A DNA stretch of 41,324 bases from Opitutaceae bacterium (GTDB taxonomy: Bacteria; Verrucomicrobiota; Verrucomicrobiia; Opitutales; Opitutaceae), in the NCBI GenBank assembly GCA_017994935.1, contig JAGOJU010000028.1:1-41324 (forward strand). The letters are read 5' to 3'. Both the position numbers and the translations under genes were made by a program. A model generated the notes under the pieces. That model was not told where the DNA came from, made no database searches, and saw only the letters and a list, made by a program, of their open reading frames with translations. The stretch's first letter is position 1. Each line of letters starts with the position of its first letter. Shown one piece after another: positions 26,939 to 34,801 of this stretch.

Positions 26939-28642
26939 ATGGCCCCGATCATGAACAACGCTGAGATTCTGTCGCTCGACCCGTATGACGAGCCACCGTC
27001 GTTCTGGCGCCGCAACTCCCACGCGCTGGCGGCCCTGGGGGTCTTTGTCTCCACGGTCCTGCTGACACTTGTCTCTTTTCCGCCCTTCAGGTTTCCCGAG
27101 GCTGCATATGCCTTTGCAGTACCGGCGGTTTTCTGGGCATACCGCCGTCCTCGCTGGAAACTGTTCGCAACGGTGGTGCTGGGCGCGAGTGCTGTTGCCT
27201 GGACGCTGATACTTTCCTGGCTGCATCAGGTGTCGTGGATCGGGATGCTGCTTCTGGGACCCGTGATCGGCATCTGGGTGGGTTCGTGGTTCCTTGCCGT
27301 TCGATGGACCATGCCCCAACTCCTGGGAAGGCCGCACCTGACCCGCATCCTGCTGGTGTTCGGACTGGCGGCGCTTTGGGTGCTGATCGAGTGGTCGCGG
27401 ACCTGGCTCTTCTCGGGTTTCCCCTGGCTTCCCCTTGCGGCGAGCCAGTGGCAGCGGGTGAGCATCCTGCAGATAGCGGCCTTCACCGGCTCAGCCGGCG
27501 TCTCTTTCGTCCTCATCGCGGTCAATCTCGGTTTTGGCGCGTATGCGCACCGGCTCCTTTGTGAAGCCAGGCGCGGACTCAACCGGCGCAGCCAGGAGTT
27601 TTTTGCCACGATGTTCCTGCTTGTCGTCTGCCTCAGCATTCAGATGCAGGAGACCATCAATCGAGGGGGCTACATCGTGGGACTCGGCAAGGTGGCCTTT
27701 GTCCAGCCGAACATCCCGTCCACCCTCAAGTGGGATCCAAGCGAGGGGCCTGCAATCATGGAGACGTTGCAGACGCTCACCCGTCAGGCAGCGGCAGCGA
27801 GGCCGAACCTGATCCTGTGGCCTGAAGCGTCAACGCCATGGGCGATCAAGGGGGATGAGCAGATCAGAAGGTGGACAGAGGAACTGGTGGCGAAGGGTCG
27901 CGCCCCATTGGTCCTCGGATCGCTTGCGATCGAGCATCCGGCCACTCCCCAGGAGGGCTGGTACAATGGCGCGTTCCTTGTCGATCCGGTCGGTGGCGTA
28001 CAGCCCGGCTACTACGCGAAGCGCAAGCTGGTGCCGTTCGGTGAATATGTTCCCTACCGCCCGCTTCTCGGCTGGCTGCAAAAAGTGGTGCCCATCGGCA
28101 GCGACGACATCCTTGCGGGATCCGAGCCCGGACTTCTGCGGACGACACTGAGGAATGTTCCGGTTTCCCTGGGACCTCTGATCTGTTACGAGGATATCTT
28201 TCCGAATCTCGCCCGCGAAAGCGTTCTTGCGGGTGCGGATGTGCTGGTGGTGATGACCAACGACGGCTGGTTTGGAGAAGGCGGGGCCGCTTACCAGCAT
28301 GCGGCGCACAGCGTGCTTCGTGCCGTTGAAACCCGGCGCCCGGTGCTTCGTGTGGGCAACAGTGGATGGAGCGGATGGATCGATGAGTTTGGCGTCACCA
28401 AGGCGGTCGCAACCGATCCCGACCACGGGGTTTATTTCAGGGGTGTGCGGGTGACGGAGGTGCAGCGGGATTTCCGCTGGGCGGGCCGGAACTCGTTCTA
28501 TGTCCGGCACGGCGACTGGTTCGTGGTGCTCTGTGCCTTCCTGGTTGCGGGAGCCATCACGCTGCTGCGCGTTTCACCCAAACCGCAGGAGGAGGAAACG
28601 GCGGATCCTGTCGAGGAGTCGCCTTCCGGATCTCCGTCCTGA
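26939..28642 (+). CDS. lnt: apolipoprotein N-acyltransferase
   Basis: Inner-membrane enzyme that adds the third acyl chain to lipoproteins. It has 567 residues (an alternative ATG at 26951 would be four residues shorter). The N-terminal half has about six membrane helices. The nitrilase-type domain follows, with the catalytic set Glu296 ('LILWPEAS'), Lys361 ('YYAKRKLVPFGEYVPYR') and Cys416 ('GPLICYEDIFPN'). A final helix lies near residues 528-545. Spacing and motifs match E. coli Lnt. It follows secA by about 100 bases, so both export-related genes may share a transcript. Confidence 0.95.
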   Translation: MAPIMNNAEILSLDPYDEPPSFWRRNSHALAALGVFVSTVLLTLVSFPPFRFPEAAYAFAVPAVFWAYRRPRWKLFATVVLGASAVAWTLILSWLHQVSWIGMLLLGPVIGIWVGSWFLAVRWTMPQLLGRPHLTRILLVFGLAALWVLIEWSRTWLFSGFPWLPLAASQWQRVSILQIAAFTGSAGVSFVLIAVNLGFGAYAHRLLCEARRGLNRRSQEFFATMFLLVVCLSIQMQETINRGGYIVGLGKVAFVQPNIPSTLKWDPSEGPAIMETLQTLTRQAAAARPNLILWPEASTPWAIKGDEQIRRWTEELVAKGRAPLVLGSLAIEHPATPQEGWYNGAFLVDPVGGVQPGYYAKRKLVPFGEYVPYRPLLGWLQKVVPIGSDDILAGSEPGLLRTTLRNVPVSLGPLICYEDIFPNLARESVLAGADVLVVMTNDGWFGEGGAAYQHAAHSVLRAVETRRPVLRVGNSGWSGWIDEFGVTKAVATDPDHGVYFRGVRVTEVQRDFRWAGRNSFYVRHGDWFVVLCAFLVAGAITLLRVSPKPQEEETADPVEESPSGSPS

Positions 28643-28837
28643 CTCCTGGTCCCTGATCCTTCGAGTCCCGTCCGCCATGGAAAACCGTGAGTGGGTACCG
28701 GATCTGCCCTGAATCCCGTCGGTGAGGAAGAACTGTGAAGTCTTGCTTCCCGAACTTTCCGGGATTCACTGCTCCTGACATTCTTGCGGGAGCCAGAATG
28801 CTTTTCCTTCCGCTTCACCTTCTGTCCCGAACCTGCC

Positions 28838-30046
28838 ATGGCCTCTGCCTCCTCCGTCCTAGTTTCCCGGCTGCTGCCGGTGCTCAATGATTTCAACGTC
28901 GAGATCCCGTCCTGGGGTTTTGCCGATACCGGCACGCGCTTTGGGAAGTTTTTCCAGGACGCTGCAGCGATCGACCTGGGCGACAAGCTGGCGGACAGCG
29001 GGCACGTGCATGCGTTGACCGGCTGCTGTCCCACCGTGGCGGTGCACGTACTCTGGGATTTCAAACCCGGTGAGGACCCCAAGGCGGTGGCGAAGCTGGC
29101 CGAGAGCCATGGTGTCCGTGTGGGGGCGATCAATCCGAATCTCTTTCAGGATCAGGAGTACAAGTGGGGCTCCTTCGGAAACGCGGATGCGGCGGTGCGT
29201 CAGCGTGCGCTGCAACACTGCCTTGATTCGATTGCGATCGGGAAGGCGGTTGGCAGCGAGTATCTGTCGCTGTGGTTTGCGGATGGCACGAATTATCCCG
29301 GACAGGAAAGCATTCGTGCGCGCAAGCAGCGGTTCGAGGAGGCGTTGAAGGCGCTTCATCGCAAGCTGGGTCCCGGCCAGACAATGCTGGTCGAATACAA
29401 GCCGTTTGAACCCGCCTTCTATGCCACCGACATTGCGGATTGGGGCATGTCCTATGTTCTTTCGAAAAAGGCGGGGCCGCGCGCGAAGGTGCTCGTGGAC
29501 ACTGGCCACCACTATTCGGGGCAGAACATCGAGCAGATTGTCGCCTTCCTGCTGGATGAGGACATGCTCGGTGGCTTCCATTTCAATGACCGGCGTTACG
29601 CGGATGATGACCTGACGCTTGGATCCATCGATCCGTACCAGGTGTTTCGCATCTTTCACGAGATTCACAGCTTTGCGTCGGATCGTGGAAAGGCGCCGAA
29701 GATCGCCTACATGATCGACCAGTGTCACAACGAGAAACCCAAGATCGAGGCCACGCTGCAGACCGTGATCATGGCCCAGGAGTTGTTTGCGAAGGCCGCG
29801 CTGGTGGATCACCAGGCACTTCGTCAGGCGCAGGATGCCCATGATGTGGTCACTGCCGAACTCGAGCTCAAGAAAGCGTTCTTCACCGATGTCACCCCGG
29901 CCCTGAAGGTCTGGCGCAAACAGAAGGGCCTGTCCGCCGATCCGATTGCCGAGCACCGCAGGAGCGGCTACGCGATCAAGGCCGGCCGCGATCGCGCCAA
30001 GCGCCGCCGCGAACTCGGCATTGTTTCAGGCGGCAGTTTCGCTTGA
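28838..30046 (+). CDS. rhaI: L-rhamnose isomerase, RhaI type
   Basis: 402 residues from the ATG at 28838; the frame opens 54 bases earlier, but the extra residues look non-homologous. This is a TIM-barrel aldose-ketose isomerase of the Pseudomonas stutzeri-type RhaI group. Metal and substrate motifs are 'MLVEYKPFEPAFY', 'VLVDTGHHYSGQNIEQ' and 'GGFHFNDRRYADDDLTLGSIDPYQVFRIFHEI'. It would convert L-rhamnose to L-rhamnulose, with broad specificity for related sugars. It stands alone, convergent with the aminotransferase gene. It complements the GH106-like glycosidase about 10 kb upstream, although no kinase or aldolase is nearby. Confidence 0.88.
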   Translation: MASASSVLVSRLLPVLNDFNVEIPSWGFADTGTRFGKFFQDAAAIDLGDKLADSGHVHALTGCCPTVAVHVLWDFKPGEDPKAVAKLAESHGVRVGAINPNLFQDQEYKWGSFGNADAAVRQRALQHCLDSIAIGKAVGSEYLSLWFADGTNYPGQESIRARKQRFEEALKALHRKLGPGQTMLVEYKPFEPAFYATDIADWGMSYVLSKKAGPRAKVLVDTGHHYSGQNIEQIVAFLLDEDMLGGFHFNDRRYADDDLTLGSIDPYQVFRIFHEIHSFASDRGKAPKIAYMIDQCHNEKPKIEATLQTVIMAQELFAKAALVDHQALRQAQDAHDVVTAELELKKAFFTDVTPALKVWRKQKGLSADPIAEHRRSGYAIKAGRDRAKRRRELGIVSGGSFA

Positions 30047-30071
30047 TATCGAACCTCCGGACCGGATTCGG

Positions 30072-31316
30072 TTAGCGAAATCCTGCCACGACTGCGCCGA
30101 GGCGGGCGATGCCGTGTTCAATGTTGTCCTCGCTGGCATTGCTGAAATTGAGCCGGAGGGTGTTCTTCACGGGGCGGTCGACCCAGAAGGGTGCTCCGGG
30201 GACGAATGCGACCTTCTGCGCGAGGGCTTGGGGGAGCAGGGCGACGGTATCGACGCGGGCGGGGGCTGTCACCCAGAGGAAGAGGCCTCCCTCCGGGGTG
30301 GTCCAAGTGCAGTCGCCCGGAAAGAGTCGCCGGAGTGCGGAGAGCATGTGCGTCCGGCGGCGGCCGTAAACGGCGCGAAGCCGCGCGACATGTGCGGAGA
30401 GCATGCCGTCGTGTCGCACGGTTTCCCAGATGATGCGCTGGTTGAAGGTGGACGTGTGCAGGTCCGTGGCCTGCTTGGCAGTGACAATGCGTTCGAAAAA
30501 AGTGCGGTCGGGCGCGACGAGCCATGCAACGCGCAGTCCGGGTGCGAGAATCTTGCTGAAGGTACCGAGGTAGATCGATGTCTGGCCCGCGTTGATCGCG
30601 CTCATTGCGGTTACCGAGGTTCCTGAGAAACGCAGTTCGCCATAGGGATTGTCTTCCACAACGGGAAGGGAGAAGCGGGCGGCGATCCGGGCGATCTCGT
30701 GCCGGCGTTCGAGTGCAAGCGTGGTCCCGGTTGGGTTCTGGAAATTGGGATTTAGGTAAATGAACTTCGGTCGTACCGCGGCACGATCCAAATGCTGTTC
30801 GAGTGCATCGGGCAGAAGACCCTGCTCATCGGAGTCGATGCCGACAACCTGTGCCTGGTAGGACCGAAAGGCCTGAAGTGCTCCAAGATAGGCGGGGTTT
30901 TCGGTAAGCACAATGTCCCCGGGATCAAGCAGCACCTTTGCGACGAGATCGAGTGCCTGCTGGGAACCATGCAGCATCACCACGCGATCGGGGGTCGGGT
31001 GGAGTCCGACGGTTTCAGCGAGATGGCGGCAGACCCATTCACGCAGGGGAAGAAATCCCTCCGTTACCCCGTACTGAAGGGCGGCGGGTCCGTCGTTTGC
31101 GAGGACCTGTTCCGCAGCGCGTGCTACGAGGTTCACCGGAAACAGTTCCGGTGCGGGCAGGCCTCCGGCAAAAGAGATGATGTCGGGGGACTCGGCGACC
31201 TTCAGGATTTCGCGGATGACGCTCGGCTTGAAGCCGGCTGTCCTTGCCGCATAGCGGAACACCGTAGCGACGTTTGACGAGGACGGTGGTGGGCCTGCGA
31301 CGATCGGTGTGTTCAC
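30072..31316 (-). CDS. PLP-dependent aminotransferase, LysN/MocR-type class I fold
   Basis: 414 residues, starting at a GTG that overlaps the preceding small gene by four bases (GTGA). The PLP lysine is Lys255 in 'YLGTFSKILAPGLRVAW'. Asp222 ('VVEDNPYGELRF') and Asn194 ('NFQNPTGTTLALERR') are the expected cofactor contacts. The N-terminal 'SFAGGLPAPELFP' is typical of the 2-aminoadipate/aromatic/branched-chain group related to LysN. Unlike MocR regulators it has no helix-turn-helix domain. A Val/Ile attenuator upstream suggests it supplies or interconverts branched-chain amino acids; this is inference from control, not from active-site residues. It is convergent with rhaI, with a 25-base gap. 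Confidence 0.9.
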   Translation of the reverse strand: MNTPIVAGPPPSSSNVATVFRYAARTAGFKPSVIREILKVAESPDIISFAGGLPAPELFPVNLVARAAEQVLANDGPAALQYGVTEGFLPLREWVCRHLAETVGLHPTPDRVVMLHGSQQALDLVAKVLLDPGDIVLTENPAYLGALQAFRSYQAQVVGIDSDEQGLLPDALEQHLDRAAVRPKFIYLNPNFQNPTGTTLALERRHEIARIAARFSLPVVEDNPYGELRFSGTSVTAMSAINAGQTSIYLGTFSKILAPGLRVAWLVAPDRTFFERIVTAKQATDLHTSTFNQRIIWETVRHDGMLSAHVARLRAVYGRRRTHMLSALRRLFPGDCTWTTPEGGLFLWVTAPARVDTVALLPQALAQKVAFVPGAPFWVDRPVKNTLRLNFSNASEDNIEHGIARLGAVVAGFR

Positions 31317-31519
31317 GGGAAATCGATGTCAAAGCTGCCCTGATGGCTGTCGGTCAGGTCTTCACGCAGGTTCATCACGAGGAGATCGTGGTGCTGGGCG
31401 AATCCGCAGGTGTCGAGGAACGGGAGTGGCCTGGCGCAGCGGAGGGTTCGTCGGCGACTGTCGTCGTCGGTCGGTTCTTCTTCAATGGGGGGCTTGGGCA
31501 AGCCGAGGAACGTATTCAT
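31313..31519 (-). CDS. unrecognised 68-residue protein coupled to the aminotransferase
   Basis: ATG at 31519, stop at 31313; the stop codon overlaps the aminotransferase GTG as GTGA, so translation is probably coupled. Third codon positions are strongly GC-rich, as in neighbouring genes. The protein is soluble-looking, with an acidic patch 'EEEPTDDD' near residues 13-20, a basic 'SRRRTLRCAR', two cysteines, and an acidic end 'DSHQGSFDIDFP'. No family is recognised. It lies 65 bases after the attenuator terminator and would be under the same control. It could be an accessory factor of the aminotransferase or merely a translation-coupling frame. Confidence 0.55.
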   Translation of the reverse strand: MNTFLGLPKPPIEEEPTDDDSRRRTLRCARPLPFLDTCGFAQHHDLLVMNLREDLTDSHQGSFDIDFP

Positions 31520-31583
31520 GGTTGGGAGGCGGTCATTTGTTTTTGGTTGCCGCCCCCTTTCGTCGTCCACCGCGGGGGGAAAT

Positions 31584-31616
31584 AAAAAACCCCCTCCGGT
31601 GAGACACCGAAGGGGG
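31584..31616 (-). terminator. attenuator terminator hairpin upstream of the aminotransferase operon
   Basis: On the minus strand, CCCCCTTCGGTG (31616-31605) pairs with CACCGGAGGGGG (31601-31590) around a 3-base TCT loop, with one mismatch. Six uridines follow (31589-31584). This is a textbook intrinsic terminator, placed after the leader peptide stop codon and before the small gene and the aminotransferase. Confidence 0.9.
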
Positions 31617-31634
31617 CGAAAGTCAGAGAAGACG

Positions 31635-31739
31635 TCAGCTCCCTCGCGGTGCTCGGATAATAACGGACACGACGGCGACGGCGACCACGGAGGCGTGGGC
31701 GAGAAAGCTGCCAAAATGCGTCGTGTGAGCGAGGGACAT
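31635..31739 (-). CDS. branched-chain amino acid leader peptide (34 residues)
   Basis: ATG at 31739, TGA at 31637-31635. Residues 18-28 read VVAVAVVSVII: six valines and two isoleucines in eleven positions, just before the segment that can form the antiterminator. The peptide ends RAPRGS, and the stop codon lies 18 bases before the terminator stem. It acts in cis by ribosome position, not as a product. No clear Shine-Dalgarno sequence precedes it. A TTGACA at 31784-31779 could be its -35 box, but no good -10 box was found. Confidence 0.8.
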   Translation of the reverse strand: MSLAHTTHFGSFLAHASVVAVAVVSVIIRAPRGS

Positions 31740-31783
31740 TGCCGTTGTGCGGGAAGTGCTGAGGGAGACTGGTCCTGATGTCA

Positions 31784-31820
31784 AGACCCCGTTTGCGCCG
31801 TTACCATCGGCACGGGGTCT
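31784..31820 (-). other. stem-loop between the DUF3185 gene and the leader peptide
   Basis: AGACCCCG (31784-31791) pairs with CGGGGTCT (31813-31820), 8 bp, with a further possible GCCG/CGGC pairing inside. It lies 16 bases after the DUF3185 stop codon and may end that transcript, but it lacks a uridine tract. It directly precedes the possible TTGACA element of the attenuated operon. Confidence 0.45.
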
Positions 31821-31836
31821 GGAAAACTCAAATGGA

Positions 31837-32064
31837 TCAGGCTGTTGATCGTTTCATTGCCACGCCGATGCCGACGAGGGCGATGACACCGCCGGCGACC
31901 ATGTAGATGACATGTTTCGGGGTGCGTGATCCGCCGTCGACCGCGTTTGCGACCTTGGCGCTGGCTTCAGCGGCCGCTCCGGCCATGGAGTCTTTTTTGG
32001 TCCAACCCTGGTAGAAGAGGAATGCGCCGACAACGATCAGAACGATACCGATGAGCTTGTTCAT
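31837..32064 (-). CDS. DUF3185 family small membrane protein
   Basis: 75 residues from the ATG at 32064 ('MNKLIGIVLIVVGAFLFYQGW'). The longer open frame upstream is not protein-like. Two membrane helices are predicted, at about 3-20 and 55-70, joined by an alanine- and charge-rich loop ('DSMAGAAAEASAKVANAVDGG'). This matches the DUF3185 layout; the function of the family is not known. The 30 bases before the start are strikingly A-rich on the coding strand (runs of AAAAAC, ending AAAAAA directly before ATG), with no Shine-Dalgarno, suggesting initiation through an unstructured leader. Confidence 0.82.
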   Translation of the reverse strand: MNKLIGIVLIVVGAFLFYQGWTKKDSMAGAAAEASAKVANAVDGGSRTPKHVIYMVAGGVIALVGIGVAMKRSTA

Positions 32065-32227
32065 TTTTTTGGGATTTTGTTTTTGTTTTTGGAACCACTG
32101 ACAGGGACGCGGGAAAGCATGCCTGTTGCCTCCTCTATGGCAACGGCGTTTCTCGGGCTTCACGAAATGACGCCGGGGGCGATGCTCAGCCGCTTGCAAA
32201 GGGCCGGGGTGCGCATCACCCTGAGAC

Positions 32228-34801
32228 ATGCGAGGGCAACCGTCCGCGGGCACGACCGGAAATCGTTACAGGCCTTTGGGGGCCGTGATGTTCCTCCTGT
32301 TTCTTGCAGGGGCACTCCCTGGCGCGGAACCATGGGAGGATGCCCGTGCGCAACTGCTTCGAGGGGAATATGAAGAGGTGATTCGTACGGCGACGACGGC
32401 GTCCGCACCCAAGGATGCCGGCGAGGAGTGGCCGCTCATCCTGTCGGATGCCTTGATGGCGGTGGGAAAATATGCGGAGGCGGAGTCGGCCTTGCATCAG
32501 GCGTTGTTGAAGGAAACTCAGAGCATACGGCTGCGATGGAAGGCGAGGGAGGTGGCGCTTGCACAGGGGCAGACCCGGGCGGCGGCCACCCTGCTGACGG
32601 AAATGGCGGACCGGGTGGTAAGGCGGCGCGGGGCATTCCGCACGGCTTCGGAAATTGTGGCCTTTGGGCGGATGGCACTGGTCATGGGGGCTGATCCGAA
32701 GGATGTCCTGGAGCGCCTGTATGCGGAAGCGCAGAAGAATGATCCCGGTCTGCGCGATGTCTATCTCGCCCGCGGAGAGCTGGCGCTGGCGAAACACGAT
32801 TTTCCGCTGGCCGCAAAGGCGTTTTCCGAAGGGCTCGAAAAGCTTCCGAAGGATCCCGATCTGCTTTATGGCGCGGCTTGCGCGTATGAGGACGGGGATC
32901 GCAAAGCCATGCTGGCCTCCCTCGAGGCGGCACTGGCCGCCAATCCCCGCCATGTGCCGAGCCTCCTGCTTCAGGTGGATCACGAAGTGGATGCGGAAAA
33001 CTATTCGGGGGCCGAGGAACTCCTCAAGACATGTGAAGGCATTCACCCCGGGCATCCGGAGGTTGCGGCCTACCGGGCGGTTATCGCCACACTTTCGAAC
33101 CAGACAGCAGCCGCAGCGGTCGCCCGTTCCACAGGCCTGACCCTTTGGGCGGAGAATCCGCGTGTTGACTATCTGATAGGGAAAAAACTCTCGCAGAAGT
33201 ACCGCTTTGCTGAAGGCGCGGCTGCACAACGCCGCGCGCTGGCGTTTGACAGCAGTTACCTGCCCGCCAAGGCGCAGCTTGCGAGCGACCTCCTCCGCCT
33301 GGGAGTGGAGGATGAGGGCTGGGCCCTCGCGCAGGAGGTGCACGAAAAGGATGGCTATGACGTCGAGGCCTACAACGTGATCACGCTGCGCGACAGCCTT
33401 GCAAAATATGCCGAGTTGAAGGACAGGCATTTCATCCTGCGCATGACTTCAAAGGAGAGCGCAGTCTACGGGAAGCGCGTGCTGGCGTTGCTCAGCCGTG
33501 CGAGGGAATCACTCGTCGCCCGCTACGGTGTCGAACTGGACGAACCCACGCGGGTCGACATTTTTGGCGATCAGAAGGATTTCGCCGTACGCACTTTCGG
33601 CATGCCCGACGTGCAGGGTTTTCTCGGAGTCTGTTTTGGACGGGTGATCACGGCCAACAGCCCGGTCGCCCTCGGCGGCAAGGGCAACAATTGGGAGTCG
33701 GTGCTCTGGCACGAATTCTGTCACGTCGTCACCCTCCAATACACGCGCAACCGGATGCCGCGGTGGCTGAGCGAGGGCATCTCGGTTCATGAGGAGGGAC
33801 GTGCGGATCCCGCCTGGGGCATGCCGATGACACCGCGTTTCCGACAGATGATCCGTGACGGCAAGCTTACGCCGATCATGAAGCTGAGCTCGGTCTTCCT
33901 GACGGCGCCGAATCCAGAGGCGGTGCAATTTGCCTACTTCCAGTCCTCGCTGGTCGTGGAGTTCATCGTCGAGCGTTATGGCCTCGGGGCGATGAAGGCG
34001 ATACTGCAGGCGCTGCGTGACGGCGACGACAGTCTGGCCGCGATCTCCCGTCACGCTGCGCCCCTGCAGGATCTCGATCGGGAGTTTGTGGTCTTTGCGC
34101 AACGGAAAGCCCTTGCGTTTGCCAGCGATGCGGCAATGGAAACACCCCCTGCGCCCTTCCTGCAGCCCGGCTCGGAAGCCCAACTGGCCGGCTGGGTGGA
34201 GAAGAATCCCCAGAGCTTCTGGGGCCCTCTGGCGGTCGCACGCCAATGGGCCAGGGAGGAGAAGTGGGACAGGATAGTTCCGCTCCTTGTTGATCATATC
34301 AAACGGTTTCCAGCCCATGCGGAAGGTGACAGCGCGTACGCCTATCTGGCCGCTGCCTATCGGAACCTGAACAAGCCTGCGGAGGAGGAACAGGTGCTGA
34401 CGGCGTGGACATCGTCCAATGATGAAACCACGGATGCCTTTCTGCGTCTCATGATACTGACGGAGAAGCGTGAAGACTGGGCCGCAGTGGCCCGAAATGC
34501 AGAACGGTTTCTCGCGGTGAACCCCATGGTTGCAGCTCCCTATGAATACCTCTCCCGTGCGGAGACTCACTTGAAGCATCCGGCTGCTGCGATCGCTGCC
34601 TGCGAGACCCTCCTCGAACTTGGAGCCTCAAATCCGTCCGATGTGCATTTTCAGCTGGCCGAGCTGCTCCACGAGGTGGGTGATCCCGCTGCGCGCACCC
34701 ATGTGCTGGCGGCACTGGAAGATGCGCCCAGGCATCGCGAAGCCCTCGCCCTGCTGCTGAGAATCCACGAAGCGCAGCCTCCCGCTTCACCGGTGCGATG
34801 A
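32228..34801 (+). CDS. TPR protein with HExxH zinc-peptidase-like domain
   Basis: 857 residues with a signal peptide ('RPLGAVMFLLFLAGALPGAEP'). The ATG at 32228 is preferred because it supplies the basic N-terminal region; an internal ATG at 32288 is possible. The first half (about 35-390) contains tetratricopeptide-like helical repeats. A gluzincin-type domain follows, with His495-Glu496-x-x-His499 ('WHEFCHVVTLQ') and Glu516 ('WLSEGISVHEE') as zinc ligands and catalytic base. More repeats follow at about 655-850. It is likely a periplasmic peptidase or scaffold. It starts the MoxR operon, and its stop overlaps the next start as ATGA. Confidence 0.82.
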   Translation: MRGQPSAGTTGNRYRPLGAVMFLLFLAGALPGAEPWEDARAQLLRGEYEEVIRTATTASAPKDAGEEWPLILSDALMAVGKYAEAESALHQALLKETQSIRLRWKAREVALAQGQTRAAATLLTEMADRVVRRRGAFRTASEIVAFGRMALVMGADPKDVLERLYAEAQKNDPGLRDVYLARGELALAKHDFPLAAKAFSEGLEKLPKDPDLLYGAACAYEDGDRKAMLASLEAALAANPRHVPSLLLQVDHEVDAENYSGAEELLKTCEGIHPGHPEVAAYRAVIATLSNQTAAAAVARSTGLTLWAENPRVDYLIGKKLSQKYRFAEGAAAQRRALAFDSSYLPAKAQLASDLLRLGVEDEGWALAQEVHEKDGYDVEAYNVITLRDSLAKYAELKDRHFILRMTSKESAVYGKRVLALLSRARESLVARYGVELDEPTRVDIFGDQKDFAVRTFGMPDVQGFLGVCFGRVITANSPVALGGKGNNWESVLWHEFCHVVTLQYTRNRMPRWLSEGISVHEEGRADPAWGMPMTPRFRQMIRDGKLTPIMKLSSVFLTAPNPEAVQFAYFQSSLVVEFIVERYGLGAMKAILQALRDGDDSLAAISRHAAPLQDLDREFVVFAQRKALAFASDAAMETPPAPFLQPGSEAQLAGWVEKNPQSFWGPLAVARQWAREEKWDRIVPLLVDHIKRFPAHAEGDSAYAYLAAAYRNLNKPAEEEQVLTAWTSSNDETTDAFLRLMILTEKREDWAAVARNAERFLAVNPMVAAPYEYLSRAETHLKHPAAAIAACETLLELGASNPSDVHFQLAELLHEVGDPAARTHVLAALEDAPRHREALALLLRIHEAQPPASPVR

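Larger units (their letters stand above)
31584..31739 (-). promoter_or_regulatory. Val/Ile-responsive transcription attenuator (leader peptide type)
   Basis: Three alternative helices can be drawn on the minus-strand RNA. Helix 1:2 pairs UCCCUCGC in leader codons 2-4 (31736-31729) with GCGAGGGA at the leader end (31647-31640), 8 of 8. Helix 2:3 pairs CACCGCGAGGG (31651-31641) with CCCUUCGGUG (31614-31605), 10 pairs with one bulged C and one G-U. Helix 3:4 is the terminator. A ribosome stalled on the Val/Ile codons would cover segment 1 and the spacer, free segment 2 to pair with segment 3, and allow read-through. This matches the known logic of ilv and leu attenuators. Confidence 0.82.

Noticed and set aside
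28677..28712. Eleven-codon frame upstream of rhaI as a leader peptide
   Set aside because: No residue bias, no alternative hairpins and no terminator follow it.
31274..31585. Plus-strand frame of about 100 codons opposite the small gene
   Set aside because: It begins inside the aminotransferase on the other strand and runs into the poly-A/terminator region. The minus-strand frame has the coupled overlap and better codon use.
31756..31784. Full sigma-70 promoter for the leader peptide based on TTGACA at 31784-31779
   Set aside because: No acceptable -10 hexamer occurs at 15-18 bases spacing, so only the -35-like sequence is noted.
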